NCBI RefSeq assembly: GCF_029784155.1
Contig: NC_073693.1
Span: forward strand, 286,784,875-286,848,874
Length of the DNA stretch: 64,000 nucleotides
DNA from: Uranotaenia lowii
Taxonomy: Eukaryota > Arthropoda > Insecta > Diptera > Culicidae
Direction of reading: 5' to 3'
Shown here: piece by piece, positions 10,101-21,934 of the stretch
Position numbering within the stretch: the stretch's first letter is position 1
How the letters are laid out: each line of letters starts with the position of its first letter
Notes under the pieces: generated by a model
Databases searched by the model: none
What the model was told of the DNA's origin: nothing
Seen by the model: only the letters and a program-made list of their open reading frames with translations
Translations under genes and position numbers: made by a program

Positions 10101-11257
10101 TTAGCCGATTTTTCTCGACAAATTCACCAACATAATAGTTCGGTGGCAGCATTTGAACTTGCTCACCATTTTCATCGTACACGTAAGTAGTCAAAATGTC
10201 CTGGAACGTTTGCGGGCGCGTAAATTCGGCCACCTTTTTGTTGCGCTGATTGTAAACTGTCACTTGCATCAGTCCATTCGGTTTATTTTCCTGTTCCTTG
10301 CTGAAGCCTTCCCTTTGAGGATAGTGTAGTTGGATGAAGGACACCGAGCTGTTGAAGAAATACTCATGGAAAGTTCCCTCTTTCAACGAATAGTCCACTC
10401 CAGGTTGTCCAACCCTCTTTCGAATCGTCAATGGATTGTCGTAGTATTCTTCTTGCATGTACGGATAACCTCCAAAGATCTCATTATTCTCATTGACGAG
10501 ACCTTTCATGATACCAACTTTCAAGAAACTGTCATCGGCCTTCAAGTCGTCGTTTTCAACAAACTTCTGTTGATATTGAAGTATTCTTCCATCTCCAAGT
10601 TGTTCAATCGACACTGTAGTCCACTGAGTGGTCGCCACACGTCGATCAAGCTCATCATATATCAGCTGTCGAATATCAATCGTTCCGGAGTCCTGGAGCA
10701 TAATTTCCTGTACTGGGTTCGATGCACGATTCAGGTACGATACCAACAGTTCCGCATCTTCCATTATCAGGAGATCACTTATAGTTGAATGACTTCCGCT
10801 AGAAGAAATCCAGATCGGATGCTCCCCCAAATCCACTTCATTGTTTCGAGATTCATATACAATTGTGCCTTCTATCCATAACGAATCAAACTTAGAGGTT
10901 GTCAATAGTATAACTTCAGAATCACGTTGAATCAATGAACTAAAATCTTTAAAAATTATTTGACTGTTGACTATTTTGATACTTCGATTACAAATGTTAA
11001 TTTCTAATGCGCCAACTTCTATATTATTCACAAATCGTAATGCCAAGGATTTTGAAGAAAAAGTTTCTTTTGTCGCTAGGATGCCGTTGAAATTAAAAGC
11101 TGCCGGGGATGATTGGGCCGAAATAATTCCACCTACGTTCCACCGCTGTTCGATTGTGTATGGGGAGAAATACTCCACGAAACCTTTTGCCGGCCGGATC
11201 TGGAGCCTGGCGCTGAACGCGAACTGTGCCGCAGTATTTTGAGGTGAGCAGGATGAG
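7072..11257 (-). CDS. RHS/Tc-like gene, exon 3: YD repeats, RHS core, hydrophobic repeats
   Basis: The exon starts after a CAG at 11,258-11,260 (branch-like TTAATGAA, then CCATATTCCAG). This gives the phase needed by exon 2. Frame and homology-like content run without a stop for about 1,390 codons. Early parts hold YD-type repeats such as YTPDGGRVDFLYDE. The RHS-associated core follows at about 7,700-8,050, with YDYLPYGQ, YRYTGQEYDEE, NYHARIYDPDIGRF and a final DPDG. In bacterial TcC/RHS proteins this core closes the hollow shell and carries a self-cleaving aspartyl protease. After DPDG come three glycine-rich hydrophobic repeats, each ending in a WDW motif. The frame then meets a TAA at 7,072-7,074, just past an A6 run where a second open frame takes over. 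A second CAG at 11,212-11,214 would also fit the phase. Confidence 0.85.
7090..7095 (-). other. One-base frame break in an A6 run
   Basis: The RHS frame closes at a TAA 16 nt downstream of this run. The continuing frame opens at most 5 nt upstream of it, after a TAG at 7,101-7,103. The two open frames overlap by under 30 nt, and the homopolymer lies in the overlap. One base fewer would join them. It may be a true mutation, an allele, a homopolymer sequencing error, or less likely a +1 recoding site. Confidence 0.75.
7100..7696 (-). other. Three glycine-rich hydrophobic repeats after the RHS core
   Basis: Directly after DPDG the protein has hydrophobic Gly/Ala-rich stretches interleaved with WNPAKWDW, WNPANWDW and NLAEWDW motifs. 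These are spaced 70 and 73 residues apart, and each is followed by a TW or VW and a G-rich GLF-type segment. The pattern of GxxxG spacing and aromatic WDW linkers suggests membrane-inserting or pore-forming hairpins, but that is an inference from composition only. Confidence 0.7.
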
Positions 11258-11569
11258 CTGGAATATGGCTAAATTCATTAATGTTGGGAATAAAAATATA
11301 AAATTTACTAGGACACAAACAGAACTGGCGCTTTGAATTTGAGTATTTTTGTCCGATTTTGTTTTTCACCAATAAGGACTGTATCGAAAACTCTTTAGGA
11401 ACACCTTTCAGTGAATAAAAATAAATTAAGTTTATTATTTTAATTTTTCCTGTTCGATTTATAGTAGATCAGTATGATTAGAAACAATACCATGGATAAC
11501 ATAAGTCAAAAATTATGTTCTTAAGAATGATCGCACTTTTGATTAAATGACTTCCATCAGCACGGTAGC

Positions 11570-12555
11570 TTTTGTGCATTTCCTGGATGCTGCAATGGTT
11601 CAGAGCAGTTTACCTGTGGTCCGGGTTCCAAATTCCAGCCTTCGATACCCGCAAACTTTGCTGCTTGCCCTGAGCCACCGTTGAAAACTCATCACGAACA
11701 ACAGTATGCGTTGTTACCAAGCAGATGACCAACCGTACATTCGTTTCTGGGTTCGTCAAACCACCAGCTGCCTCGGAATGTTGCTTCACTGCTTCCCCTG
11801 GTTGCTGAACGGGCCATTATCGTGGCAGTAAACTATTTAGCACTATTGGTTGCAATTCTTATCACCAGCAACAACGAAAGGCAAGCGACCCAATAGCAAC
11901 TAAAAGGCCTTGCCATCAGCAACCAAGCTTCATCACATCCCATATCATGCAATTCTATACACCAACGGTTTCAACACCGACCTAAAGGCGATTTTTCTCT
12001 ACAGCACGGTTATGATACCTATCAGTACTGCACTATCAGTACTGATAGGTGATAATGATCCCTCCTGGTCGGTTGTGGGCAATCGGTCACAAACTGCTCG
12101 GAGGGAGAGCGGGTTTTGGTTACTAATTAGACGAACATAATAAGAGAGCATTAGACGATCGTCGCTACACAACAGGCATATGTAAATTTCTGATCAGTTG
12201 GTGGAGAATTGAATTTTACATGGATGCTCCAGTGATGCTCAACTAACGAACATGCTTTCTATATTTTTCTCGAATTTTTCCATGCTTTGAGAAACTGTTC
12301 CTTCCTTCCTAAAGATCCTCATCGCCCATTATGGCTCAATCGGAGATCTGGACAATTTTGTGGAATGATATTTTTCTCGATGAGTTGCACGTGGATGCAG
12401 TTCCGTGAATTGAAGATCAGCCAAAAAACTTCAATCGTCGGCCTCAGACTCCTGTCCCGCGGGAACAACTAGCGGTACAAGCTACCACACCGATAGTTTT
12501 CGTCATGGGTAGGTTCACAACCGTACCGGTGTCCTTGAGGTAGACCCATTTAGAG
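11570..12555. other. Mixed sequence upstream of the LINE, with a hairpin
   Basis: This stretch is of higher complexity than its flanks and may be the degenerate 5' region of the LINE that follows. No open frame is long enough to call. A perfect hairpin lies at 12,018-12,049: CCTATCAGTACTG, a 6-nt loop, then its reverse complement. Confidence 0.35.
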
Positions 12556-12679
12556 GTTTGAAGGTTGATGTAAATCACATGTTTCTCATTCCAACTTACA
12601 ACGAAGACGAGACCCTAGCTCTCTGCTGTCTATCTCTTTACCGTTTTTCTGCTGTGGGAGGACCAGCCAACGCTTCTGG

Positions 12680-13165
12680 GGTTTCTCTACAGGGACGCAA
12701 CGAACTTGGCACTTGGGAGGCCTCAAAGCCCCTCGACTCAGTCGCGCTGTTTCCAGTCAGCGTCTTCAGCCGTCCCAGCCCTGAGTTCGAATGCGGTGAT
12801 GAGGTCCTCCAGGCTCCTCATCCAGGCAAGTATGCATTTTCCCCCAAAACATTCTCGTTGTATGATGAATTTTCACCTAACCACAGAGCCTACGTAGTCT
12901 CTCAACACATCTCGTCTTCAAGTGCCTCAATTGCTTCTCGGGTTTCGACACTAGGACGCATCAATCTGAGCCCTGACCTCGAAATCCGGCGTTTCCACTT
13001 GCCCTTCAGCACCGGGACGCAACGAACTAGGAACTACGGAGACCGCGGAGCCCTTCGACAGTCGTGCTGTGTCCTGCCAGCGTCAACAGTCGTTCCGGCC
13101 CTGAGTTCGTCTGTGGCAAATGAGTTCTCCATCTTGTGCTATCAGGCAAGTATGATATCATAGAC
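12680..13165 (+). repeat. Two diverged copies of a GC-richer unit about 310 bp apart
   Basis: Both copies start at GACGCAACGAACT, share TTCGACAGTCG/CTCGACTCAGTCG, GCGTC-CAG-CGT and CCCTGAGTTCG motifs, and end in CAGGCAAGTATG. The spacing is about 310 bp. They lie just upstream of LINE coding remains on the same strand, so they could be 5' UTR monomers of that LINE. A 201-codon open frame across them has no recognisable motif and is probably incidental. Confidence 0.5.
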
Positions 13166-13239
13166 AGTTCTTCTCCGCGTGATAAAATCTGCCTTTCCAG
13201 CGATCTTCATTCCGGCACTGCATCTGAATCGGACTACTC

Positions 13240-16200
13240 TATCAGCATTTGCTACCAGAACATAGATTGTTGCCGCCGAAAATTCAACACCACCGTTCCG
13301 TTAGCGATAATGTTTTTATTATGCTTTAAAGCTAGAAATATGGTTTACTATTAGAATACAATTTCAAAAAGGGAAGCAATTATTACTTACAATATCAGTG
13401 GCGACTCGTATACTCGGCGTACAACAATCTAATTTTAGATATCAACGTGGTTGTTACTCTGGTAGAGCAAATCTAGAGTTACAAATGATGTTTCAAATGA
13501 GGTACAAATCATATTTATCTGATGGTAACTTACGATTCGTCTTGCGACTACAATATTGGCAAATAAAGCAAGTGAACGAGGTGATATTGCCAACGTAACC
13601 TAACCTATAGAATTAGAGAAGATTTTAGGCAAAGTTCACAAATTAGCTGGTTTTCTCCACTTACGATGGTTTTAGATAATTTTGACTTCTCAAGACCAAC
13701 CGTTACCACAAGCAGTTCACGAGTTTCAAAAAACTAAACTGTAATTGTAGTGAGTAATCACTCTGGCTAACACCACGTTGATTTTAATAAAGCGATTTCA
13801 ATCTCCACTAATCTGACAAACTACTTTTTCGCTTCTCTTCCTATCTTCTACTTCCGCTATTTATTCTTCTCTCTTTTTACCTCCTACACGCTTAGCTTCT
13901 AACACTTTATCGATGATTAAATCCGTGGCAACATAGATAGTGTCAATTCCTGCCTGATCGATTATCTGCTTGCTACTTCGTGCTCCTGATACGATATCAA
14001 TGCTTTACCGAAACATGGTTTAATAACCATGCCCTCTCCAGTCAGATTATTGGCCCAAATTATGCAGTGCTTCGTTGCAATCGTAGCCCCCTTAACAGCA
14101 AAAAATCTATAGTGCTGGAGTGTACTTGCCGATAGAAATAAACTCACGGCTTTGCTTATCGAAGACGTTTCCTGGGACGATCTGAAGCTTTTTTGGACCC
14201 GCATTGGTCTCGGTAATCGGAAACTCTATCTATGCGTTGTATACGTGCCTCCTGATCGTTCTGGCGACCTGGTTTTAGCAGAGTCCTTTTCGCGTTGCCT
14301 GTCTAAAGTCAGCTCTATTTGTTCTCCTGAGGATGACATACTCGTCATCGGCTACTTCAACATGTCCGGCCTAAAATGGTGCTCCTCCGAGAGTGGCTTT
14401 CTGATTCCAGACCCTGTGCGTTCTTCGTTCTCGGCATCTTCTAGTGTATACTTACAAGCTCTGAGTACAGCGACTTTACATTAGATAAATAATATCGAAA
14501 ATGAAAACGGACGTATGCTCGACTTCTGTTTCGTTAACGAAGGTTTCAGGACTCCAACGATTGACTTAGCTGCCGCTACCCTTGTCAAAGCTGTTCCACA
14601 TCACCCAGCTTTAGTGGTCTCTCTCGATGCCGCAAAGATATATCCTCCCGTGAAAAGAACGGCATCCTTCTATCAAGGTTTCAAGAACGTGGATTTTGAA
14701 GATATCTCCCTCGTCCTTGAGTCTATTGAATGGGAAGTTAAGCTCGATCCTTCTGATCCAAACGCAGTGGCTGAGACTTTTTCGAACATTCTCAACTACA
14801 TTATTGATCCACAAAAAGAGATATAGGATAGATGTGAGCAACTACCGCGGAATCTCCGCTTTGTGCGCGATCGCCAAATTGTTTGTAATGGTTTTTTTTG
14901 GATCCAATTTTCTCTTTTTGAAAGCAGCACTTGTCCAACGATCAGCACGGGTTGATGCCTAAACGATCCACGACCACAAACCTACTGAGTTTTACATCCT
15001 TCGTGCAGGACAGCTTTGCCATGAACACTCAAACTGACGCCATTTACACAGATCTCTCTGCGGCGTTCGATAAGGTGAACCACGATATTGCAATCGCTAA
15101 GCTCAAACGTTTAGGCTTCTGTGGTTCCTTATTGGATTGGTTCCGACCGAATGTCCTTTTTTAAGCATTTCGTTGCCTCTTCTGGAGTGCCCCAAGGATG
15201 TAATTTGGACCGATCATTTTCGTAATCTATTTTAATGATGTACTCTCGCTCCTCGACGACACGAAGCTCGCTTATGCCGATGACTTGAAACACACCATAA
15301 ACGGCCAAGACGACATCAACTTCCTGCAACAGCAATTCACCGCTTTTGCTCACTGGTGTGACATCAATTGCTTGCCCTTGAACAGCAGTAAATGCTCGGT
15401 AATATCGTTTTCACATAAGCGGCACCCTCTTCATGAAGAGTACACCCTTGGAGACAAAACCATCATCCTGGTGGACCACATCAACGATCTTAGAGTTATT
15501 CTCGACCGACGGCTGGAGTCCAAGACTCATACGAACTATGTTGTTGACAAAGCTTCTCGAAGCCTTGGATTCTTGATTCATATGGCCAAAGACTTCGAAG
15601 ACGTATATTGCTTGAAAAGTCTTTATTGTTGCATAATTCGTTTTATTAACGAGTACGCTTCAGCTGTTAGATGCTCTTTCTACCAGAACGGAGCTGATAG
15701 AATCGAGGCTATTCAGCGGCGCTTCTTGCGGTACGCTCTACGACCCCTAAACTGGCAAGATCCGTTTCGTTTAGGCTTAGATACGCTCCAAGTTTACCGA
15801 AATGCTACTTGTGCTCTAGCTGTCACAGACCTTCTCACAACTAGAATCGACTGTCCCAACTGTTGGAGGCCATACCTCTCAGCGTACGACCCCGAGGATT
15901 ACGAAACCATCACCTGCAGCTTTACGTTCCCAATCGCCCGAACAATTACGGGGCTAACAGCGCTTTCATCGGCATTCTAAAAATTTTTAATCGGTTTTCC
16001 GAACATTTCGACTTCGACGTCTCAAGGAACGTGTCCGAAGAAAAATTTTAAGTGTATCAAGTATTGTGTAGTTTTTTGTTGATATTAATTTAAATTAGCA
16101 TAAGGCCGTTTCAGCTAACAAACCGTATCCAGAACTACGCTCGAAATGAACCTATTTATAGAATGATGGCGCTCTACAACGCTCATGCTAATGTGATAAA

Positions 16201-16318
16201 GCTAGAAATGTCCAGAGAACGAATCAAAAATAGATTTAAGTTAGCGTATTCTTAATATTTAGTTAAAACTAGTAAAGATTAAAGGCTGAAGCCTAGGATC
16301 GAATAAATAAATAAATTT
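13240..16318 (+). mobile_element. Decayed non-LTR retrotransposon (Jockey/CR1-like group)
   Basis: Coding remains run in LINE order on the plus strand. First is an ICYQN start-of-endonuclease motif near 13,250. Endonuclease fragments follow at 13,970-14,830: an ALPKHG/TETW-type region split by a frameshift, VVYVPPDR, a GYFN where GDFN is usual, and LDFCFVNEG. Then come the reverse transcriptase (14,850-15,300) and the thumb/C-terminal part to 16,050. The 3' end is a short AAAT-type tail (about 16,303-16,318). Several frameshifts and stops, plus an apparent unrelated 500-600-bp insert near 13,320-13,900, show it is dead. Confidence 0.8.
14931..16051 (+). pseudogene. LINE reverse transcriptase remnant
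   Basis: Motifs in order are DQHGLMPKRSTTTNL, a DLSAAFDKVNH block (palm domain A), the catalytic YADD box near 15,275, and a C-terminal IEAIQRRFLRYALR block. Two frame changes separate the parts, at about 15,165-15,285 and after 15,900, so no intact enzyme is encoded. The family normally copies its own RNA at a nicked target. The C-terminal block is nearly the same as that of the LINE at 52-53 kb, which marks the two as related. Confidence 0.85.
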
Positions 16319-16379
16319 GTTAGTTATAGTGTAATTATTAGGATCAACATGTGATCAGTTGATGTTTTCAACAATAAAC

Positions 16380-17165
16380 AATTGGATGTTATTGTCTGAA
16401 AGCCACTGCAGTACAGGCTTGGCGTAATGTGCAGATGCCAATTCCAGCCCGAAGAGAGGGAGATACTGATGCTTTTTATAGAGAGGCAGCAATATTTTTT
16501 TCAAGCATTCATTTTTGTAAACATGAGCATTTATTGCACCTTTTGTGAAGAAATTTCTTGATCACAGAACACAGGTACATACTAAAACCTTCTGCCACAA
16601 TTTTTCCATCGCAATCGTGCAGTCGGCATCCTTCACCTCCTCGTCCGTCAATTTCGTGTAGAATTGTGGCCCAGGAAGCGTTCCTGGATCATGTTTGATG
16701 TAGGTTTGCATCTGTTGCTGTTGTCTAGAATCCGTTCGTAAAGTTTCCCTGCCCATGTTTTTGCTCGAGATAGTTATTCTACTGATTTCTTAGGTACCTT
16801 CCGCTTCTTGTACGTCTTTATGGAGTTCCTGGCCTTGATTTTCAGAATCATCCTAATGCTGGTTTTGAACTTTTCAGCCAGATCACGCCTTGATACCGAT
16901 CGGTTACGTTTGATATGAGTGACTACTATAGCAACCAACTAGTTACAACTGGGGCTGACTGGAACCAGGTTTTCTTCCGGATCTAGGCAGATCCTTCAAG
17001 GACGACTCATTGCCATATTTGTCGATGTACTTTGAACCGTTTTGCGATTTGGTTGTAAGTTATACCCTTTTCAGTGCACCAAATGTGCAGAATTTTCTTT
17101 CTAGTTTAAAGATCAATACGACCCATAGCGAAGATGAAAAAACTAATCCTTGATTGCACAACACT
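16380..17165 (-). mobile_element. Tc1/mariner-type transposase relic
   Basis: On the minus strand broken frames show an N-terminal Lys/Arg-rich part, a KLYER-like block, and a PGPQFYTKLTDEEV stretch. These resemble mosquito mariner-like (DD37-type) transposases, where a DDETY-LPG-FYT block carries a catalytic aspartate. The catalytic region is too eroded to identify residues. Terminal repeats were not located. It lies in intron 2 of the RHS gene. Confidence 0.55.
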
Positions 17166-17428
17166 TTTTAAGCATGTAAACCAACTTTTGCTTGCATGCA
17201 CACAGAAAAAAGTTCACCAATTTTTTGAGTAAATTAGATTTAAAAGTTGCTAATGACTTTTCGATACAGTTCTCAGTTTTCGTAATAGCGTGCGTAAAAA
17301 TTTCAAAATTGATCATGTTAGAGAAAATTCGTTCTTTGATAAGTGATTCAATAATAAACCTATGTACATAAAAACAAAAAAAAATTGAATCTATTCAGGT
17401 GGTTGAGAAATAAAAGAAAACTACTTAC

Positions 17429-19048
17429 CATGCATTCCGCATACCGCTGAACTTGGAATAAGTAGCGAAATATTTAATCAGCCCTTCTTCATTGAACTCA
17501 GCTATTCTACGACTGTACTTGTCGTTCATATACCGCGTAACCTTCCCATTAACGTGCAAATGTTCTGTCAACTGAGACGATCGTACGTCGTACACGTTTG
17601 CTTCGAAATTAAAATTTAACGGCGAAATCCTTACATGATCCACGTGAAGCTCTGCCTTTTGGTGATTGATAATAACTTCAACATCAACTGAATTTTGCTC
17701 CTTTATGAGCTGTGATGGTGCTATTGATTTGGTATCAGCTTCAACGTACATCCAATCACCAGTGACTTGTTTCACTGAGCCTGGCATGGATTCACCATTC
17801 ATCTTTATCCAGAACCAATCAACAGCTCTATTGATTTCAACCTTTTCCGCCATTCGTATCCATGCACTTGCAATAAAGAAATCTTTATAGGTTACATTTG
17901 CCAACATTCGTTTAAGCTCCTTTTTGGATTCCACTCGTATATAATTTTTTCCCGTGCCCGAAAACTCGTTCCGAACAATAGCTTTAGAATGTTTAACAGG
18001 TTCCTCGTCAATGGTCCAACCGTCCATAGCTTCGTAATCCTCAAAGCCTATAAAATCCACCACATTGAATTGTTTACTGTACGGCCAAGTTTTCACCACA
18101 ACAAATTTCTCGCTTTTGTCGAGCAACATATCATCCGAATCATCCTTCGTTGACTTTTCTTTCTGCTTTTCCTCTTCTTTCGCCATTTCGTCCATATGCT
18201 TGATGTACTCCGAATCAACTTCCTGCCGGTCGGCCCCGAATACTTTCACGCTTGGCTCATTCGTTTCCAAGTTCATGGTGTATTGATAATAACCATTATT
18301 TGTACCCGGATAGACAAAAGAATCACCGAATCGAACCTCCATACCCTGTAATGTAGGATTTTTGAACTCATAGAGGATTTCGTACCGTTCCGCAGGGCTC
18401 GTCACCGTTTGAGTTCTTACAGTTTTCACGTATTTTTTGACAACTCGCAAGACTTCTGCTTGCAAAGTGGCTACCGGCCGTACTATTATCGCTTTATCTG
18501 ACGCTCTCGTCGTTATCAAAGCCAGTGCACTAGTCGAAGCGTGAGCTATTTCATTCGGTAAATTCACCTGATTCAACGTTTTCAAATCCGTTATAACCAA
18601 ATCCTCACGTACCTGCGTCACAACGTAGTAAGGATATCTAATGGTGACGTTTTGTAGTCGAGTGGTTCTCAAATTCTGGCAATCATCCTTTCCTGGAGAG
18701 CACAGCTGGACTTGAGTGCTGTGCCCGGTTTTACGCAGTATGGCTAGCTTACCAATTTTTAAATCAATTTTGTCCAGCTTCAGCTCTTCCTTGTCCATAG
18801 CTTCAGTTTGAAAGTTAGTGCCGTCGAAATATATGTTTCTATTTGCAAAAACTATCCCGTCACTATTAACGTTCATAACAATTTTTTCAAAATCCAACGG
18901 TAATTTCAAATCGTCTGCCATCGCACGCATCTCATCCGGTAAACTGCGCACATCATTTAGAATATGACCATCAGAATAGCGGATCCTATCTAATTCCAAC
19001 TTCATTTTCGTATCAGACTTCTTGAAATTGAAGTAAAAATTATCCAGG
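17429..19048 (-). CDS. RHS/Tc-like gene, exon 2: carbohydrate-binding-like module
   Basis: The acceptor is a strong polypyrimidine tract ending TTTCAG at 19,049-19,054. The donor is ATG/GTAAGT at 17,429/17,428. Both flanking introns are phase 2, so this 1,620-nt exon is a multiple of three. It encodes 540 codons without a stop. The C-terminal third has the pattern seen between the shell start and the YD repeats of other large RHS proteins: a WIR-WFWIKMNG-GDWMYVEA beta-sandwich like a galactose-binding or carbohydrate-binding module, then HVDHVRISP, YDVRSSQLTEHLHVNGKVTRY and a YD-like FNEEGLIKY repeat. A Lys/Glu/Asp-rich low-complexity stretch (about 18,110-18,200) separates the two halves. 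An internal ATG at 19,005 is not needed as a start. Confidence 0.85.
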
Positions 19049-19168
19049 CTGAAACGAGGAACAAAATACAGGAAGAATAAATTTATTAATGTTAATCACA
19101 TTACAATCAAGTTAGAATAAATACTCTTTGGTGAAAATTTAAAAAGTTCCATTTAGTTGTAGCATGTA

Positions 19169-20995
19169 TAGGGGAGAATGGAGATACTTGATCCCCTTTT
19201 CTTATTTTCATCAAATCTTTTGGGAAAAATTCAGCAACACGCCGTCTTTTACATTTCCACACATAATTACGATACATGAACTAGGGATTGGTCGATCTTG
19301 GATCGATCCTTGGAAGATCGATCTTTTCAACTCCGATTTTCGATTTTTTGGATCGATTCTTTGGCCAGGAAAAATCGATTAGATCGGTTTATTTTCGATC
19401 CGATCTTTCGATCTTTTCTTCTCATTTAGGGAAAATAAGGTTATAATGGCCATCTTAAGGAGGACGCTTATTTAACCATAGGAAACAGCAATAATATGTG
19501 AGTTACATCATTGTTATAAACGTTTAAAAATGCATTTTAAATTTTGTGCCGAAATCTGAAAACCAGTCACTGTAGGGGCAGTATAAGCACCATCAATCGA
19601 GGCACAATGAGCGTTTACTGCCGTAGAATCTAGCAGCGAATATAATTTTATGAAGTCAACTTAATTATAGAGCTACAGCTTGACTAGTCTGTCGATTTGA
19701 CATCTGACGATTTACCTATTGGTAAGGTGTCGGAGAGAGAATCAGAAAATTAGAGTTCGATTACTGGTCAAACCATTTTTTTTTTCACTTACGTTCATGA
19801 TTAGTTGATAAATAATTTTTATTTTTTTTTATTTATTTCAATTAAATTTCGAAATTTTTTTCCGAACCTTGTGAATTGGGTGAAAGGTGTTTGTGATTGA
19901 TTAAGAATAAAAAGTTTGCTAGAATTTGCTAATCTTAAGAAATAATAGCAATTTTCCAAAAATTCCTTTGTTTAAAAAAATGATTTTTTCCCGCATATTT
20001 TTTTCGAAACCTCTTACATTCATTCAAAAATCTAAATAAAAATACCTTGAAATAATTTCTTTTAATTTCTAAAATATTGTCAGTACATAACATAATGTAT
20101 CAAAGCGTTTCCGAAATATTTAGATTTTGATTGGTGTTGTTTTAAAGCACCAATTTCGGTTCACTTTACAAAATAGTGCTTAATTTTTTTTTCTTTCCAT
20201 ATGTAGAAGGATTATACAAATTTGAAATTTTGTGTCTTTTTTGCAAATTTTTGATAAAACGCAGTTCCTTCTTGTAACAAATATAAAAGATCGATTAATC
20301 GGAGATCGATCTTCAAGCTCCGATTTTTTCGATGGATCGATCCCAGAACCGTTCATCTGAATCGCTCTTGGAGATCGATGTTTTCCCGAAGATCGAACAA
20401 TCCTAACATGAACCCATGGATGAACTAATAGAAGCATTTTCTTGAGACGAAAGAAAATTTTGATATTTTTTCAAGTAAAAGGAGACTTATTTAATCCTTT
20501 ACTAAAGCAGACTTGATCCTTTGTTCAAGGAGCCCTAACCCTTGGAAATTTCATGCAAAATCCAAAGATAAAAGGTCCGTTGAATTTTTTTCCCATATTA
20601 GTTCCCATTTCACAATTTGTAAGTGTCAAAGAGACCTCTAAAAGTCTTTTACCCTATAGTCATTGCATACATAAAGGCGCAATATTCTAATTTTTGGAAA
20701 AAAACAGTGTTTTGAGTCAAGTTTATACGTTAATTAGTGGATAAATATTAGTTATTGAACAAATATTAATAATCTCGTGCCTAGCAATGATCACGATCCA
20801 TTCAGAAGGAAAACGTATCTTTTTGACTCTAGGGATAAATTGAGTTTTAGGAAATCAAAATCAGGTTCTGAATTCATTTTAAGAATTCTCAAATATAACC
20901 TTATCTCAAATTTTATTGAGGACCAAACACGAGATATCCTATATTTCGCATTACTCTCTGGATATTCAATAAAAATATCTTAAAATTTTGAAATT
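19169..20995. mobile_element. TA-flanked MITE, copy 1, split by a hAT insertion
   Basis: The left end is TA then GGGGAGAATGGAGATACTTG. It matches the complete copy at 61,244-62,212 through CTTTTCTTATTTTCA and GCCGTCTTT. After the nested hAT element the match resumes at CCATGGATGAACTA, and runs through AAAGGAGACTT and TCCCATTTCACAATTTGTA to about 20,840. The right terminal repeat is not preserved. TA duplication and GGGGAGA ends point to a Tc1/mariner-mobilised MITE. Confidence 0.75.
19274..20413. mobile_element. Nested hAT-type element with TSD ACATGAAC
   Basis: A 1,124-bp element (19,282-20,405) has inverted ends TAGGGATTGGTCGATCTTGG and a close match at the right (TAGGATTGTTCGATCTTCGG when reversed). 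Identical 8-bp duplicates ACATGAAC flank it at 19,274-19,281 and 20,406-20,413. Subterminal regions are packed with GATCGAT(C) words. No transposase is encoded. Confidence 0.85.
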
Positions 20996-21309
20996 TTATC
21001 ATGGCTTAATCCACAACATAATGCTAATGTTAACTTGTTGACAAACTTGTAAAATTTGGATTTAGGGTTGCTTAGCTATGTATATTACGTTTAATTTAAG
21101 ATATTTTTTCGGTTGAATTCCTAATATTTCGGACTGAACAACGAGAAATCTGGTTCGTTTAAACCACATTAAAATTTAAAATGCTAGAAAGGTTTGCTAC
21201 GAATCGAATCGAATCGGCTTCAAAAATTGAATTTTCATTTAAATTATGCAAACCAAAATAAAAACAAAAGAAACGTAAAATTTTCAAATACACGAAGAAA
21301 ACAGACCAT

Positions 21310-21930
21310 GATTGTTCAGATTATTTCTGCTGGTTATACCAATCATCAAAGCAAAGTTGATTTATTTCGATAAATAATAAAGACTCAACTACAAACTGAT
21401 GATTGACTTTACGCAATCAACTACGATTTTAATGGATTCAACTGTAATGGTATTATTGATTCAACTGTAAATATGATAGATTCAACTACAATTGTATAAT
21501 TGATTTTAGACTATAAATATATTTGTTTCAACTACAAACTGCTGATTGGCCTTACACAATCAACTATGATTATAATAAAATCAAATGTAATGGTATAATT
21601 GATTCATTTGTTAATATGATAGATTCAACTACATTTGTATGATTGATTTTTGGCATTCAACAATAAATATGATAAATTCAACTACAATTGTATGATTGAT
21701 TTTAGTTATTCAACTTCAAATATAATAGATTCAACTATACATTTCTGGTTGACTTCTAACATTTGGCTGTGAATATTATAGATTCAACTGTAGTGGTATA
21801 ATTGGTTAACTGTAAATAAGATGGATTCAACTACAAATGTATTACTAATTCTAGGTATTGAACTATAAATATATTAAATTAAACTATATTTATATGATTG
21901 ATTGTGTGATACTTGAATACTATAGTGTTC
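21310..21930. repeat. Degenerate short tandem repeats (TTCAACTACAA / TGATTGATTTTA)
   Basis: Units of about 50-70 bp repeat words such as GATTCAACTACAA, TATGATTGATT and ATATGATAGATTC about ten times. Related words recur at 22,560-22,700 and, inverted, at 24,470-24,580. The array therefore appears to be the outer part of the same composite repeat as the palindrome that follows. Confidence 0.7.
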
Positions 21931-21934
21931 ATAC

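Larger units (their letters stand above)
11258..17428 (-). other. Intron 2 of the RHS gene (6,171 bp, phase 2)
   Basis: The donor is ATG followed by GTAAGT at 17,423-17,428 and the acceptor is TTCCAG at 11,258-11,263. Exon 2 ends two bases into a codon, and exon 3 supplies one base before resuming in frame. The intron is filled with a decayed LINE (about 13,240-16,318) and a mariner relic (about 16,380-17,165). Near the acceptor it is plain AT-rich sequence. Confidence 0.8.

Noticed and set aside
11176..11178. GTG start for an independent gene at exon 3
   Set aside because: The frame is open upstream to a phase-correct splice acceptor; a GTG start is not expected in a nuclear gene.
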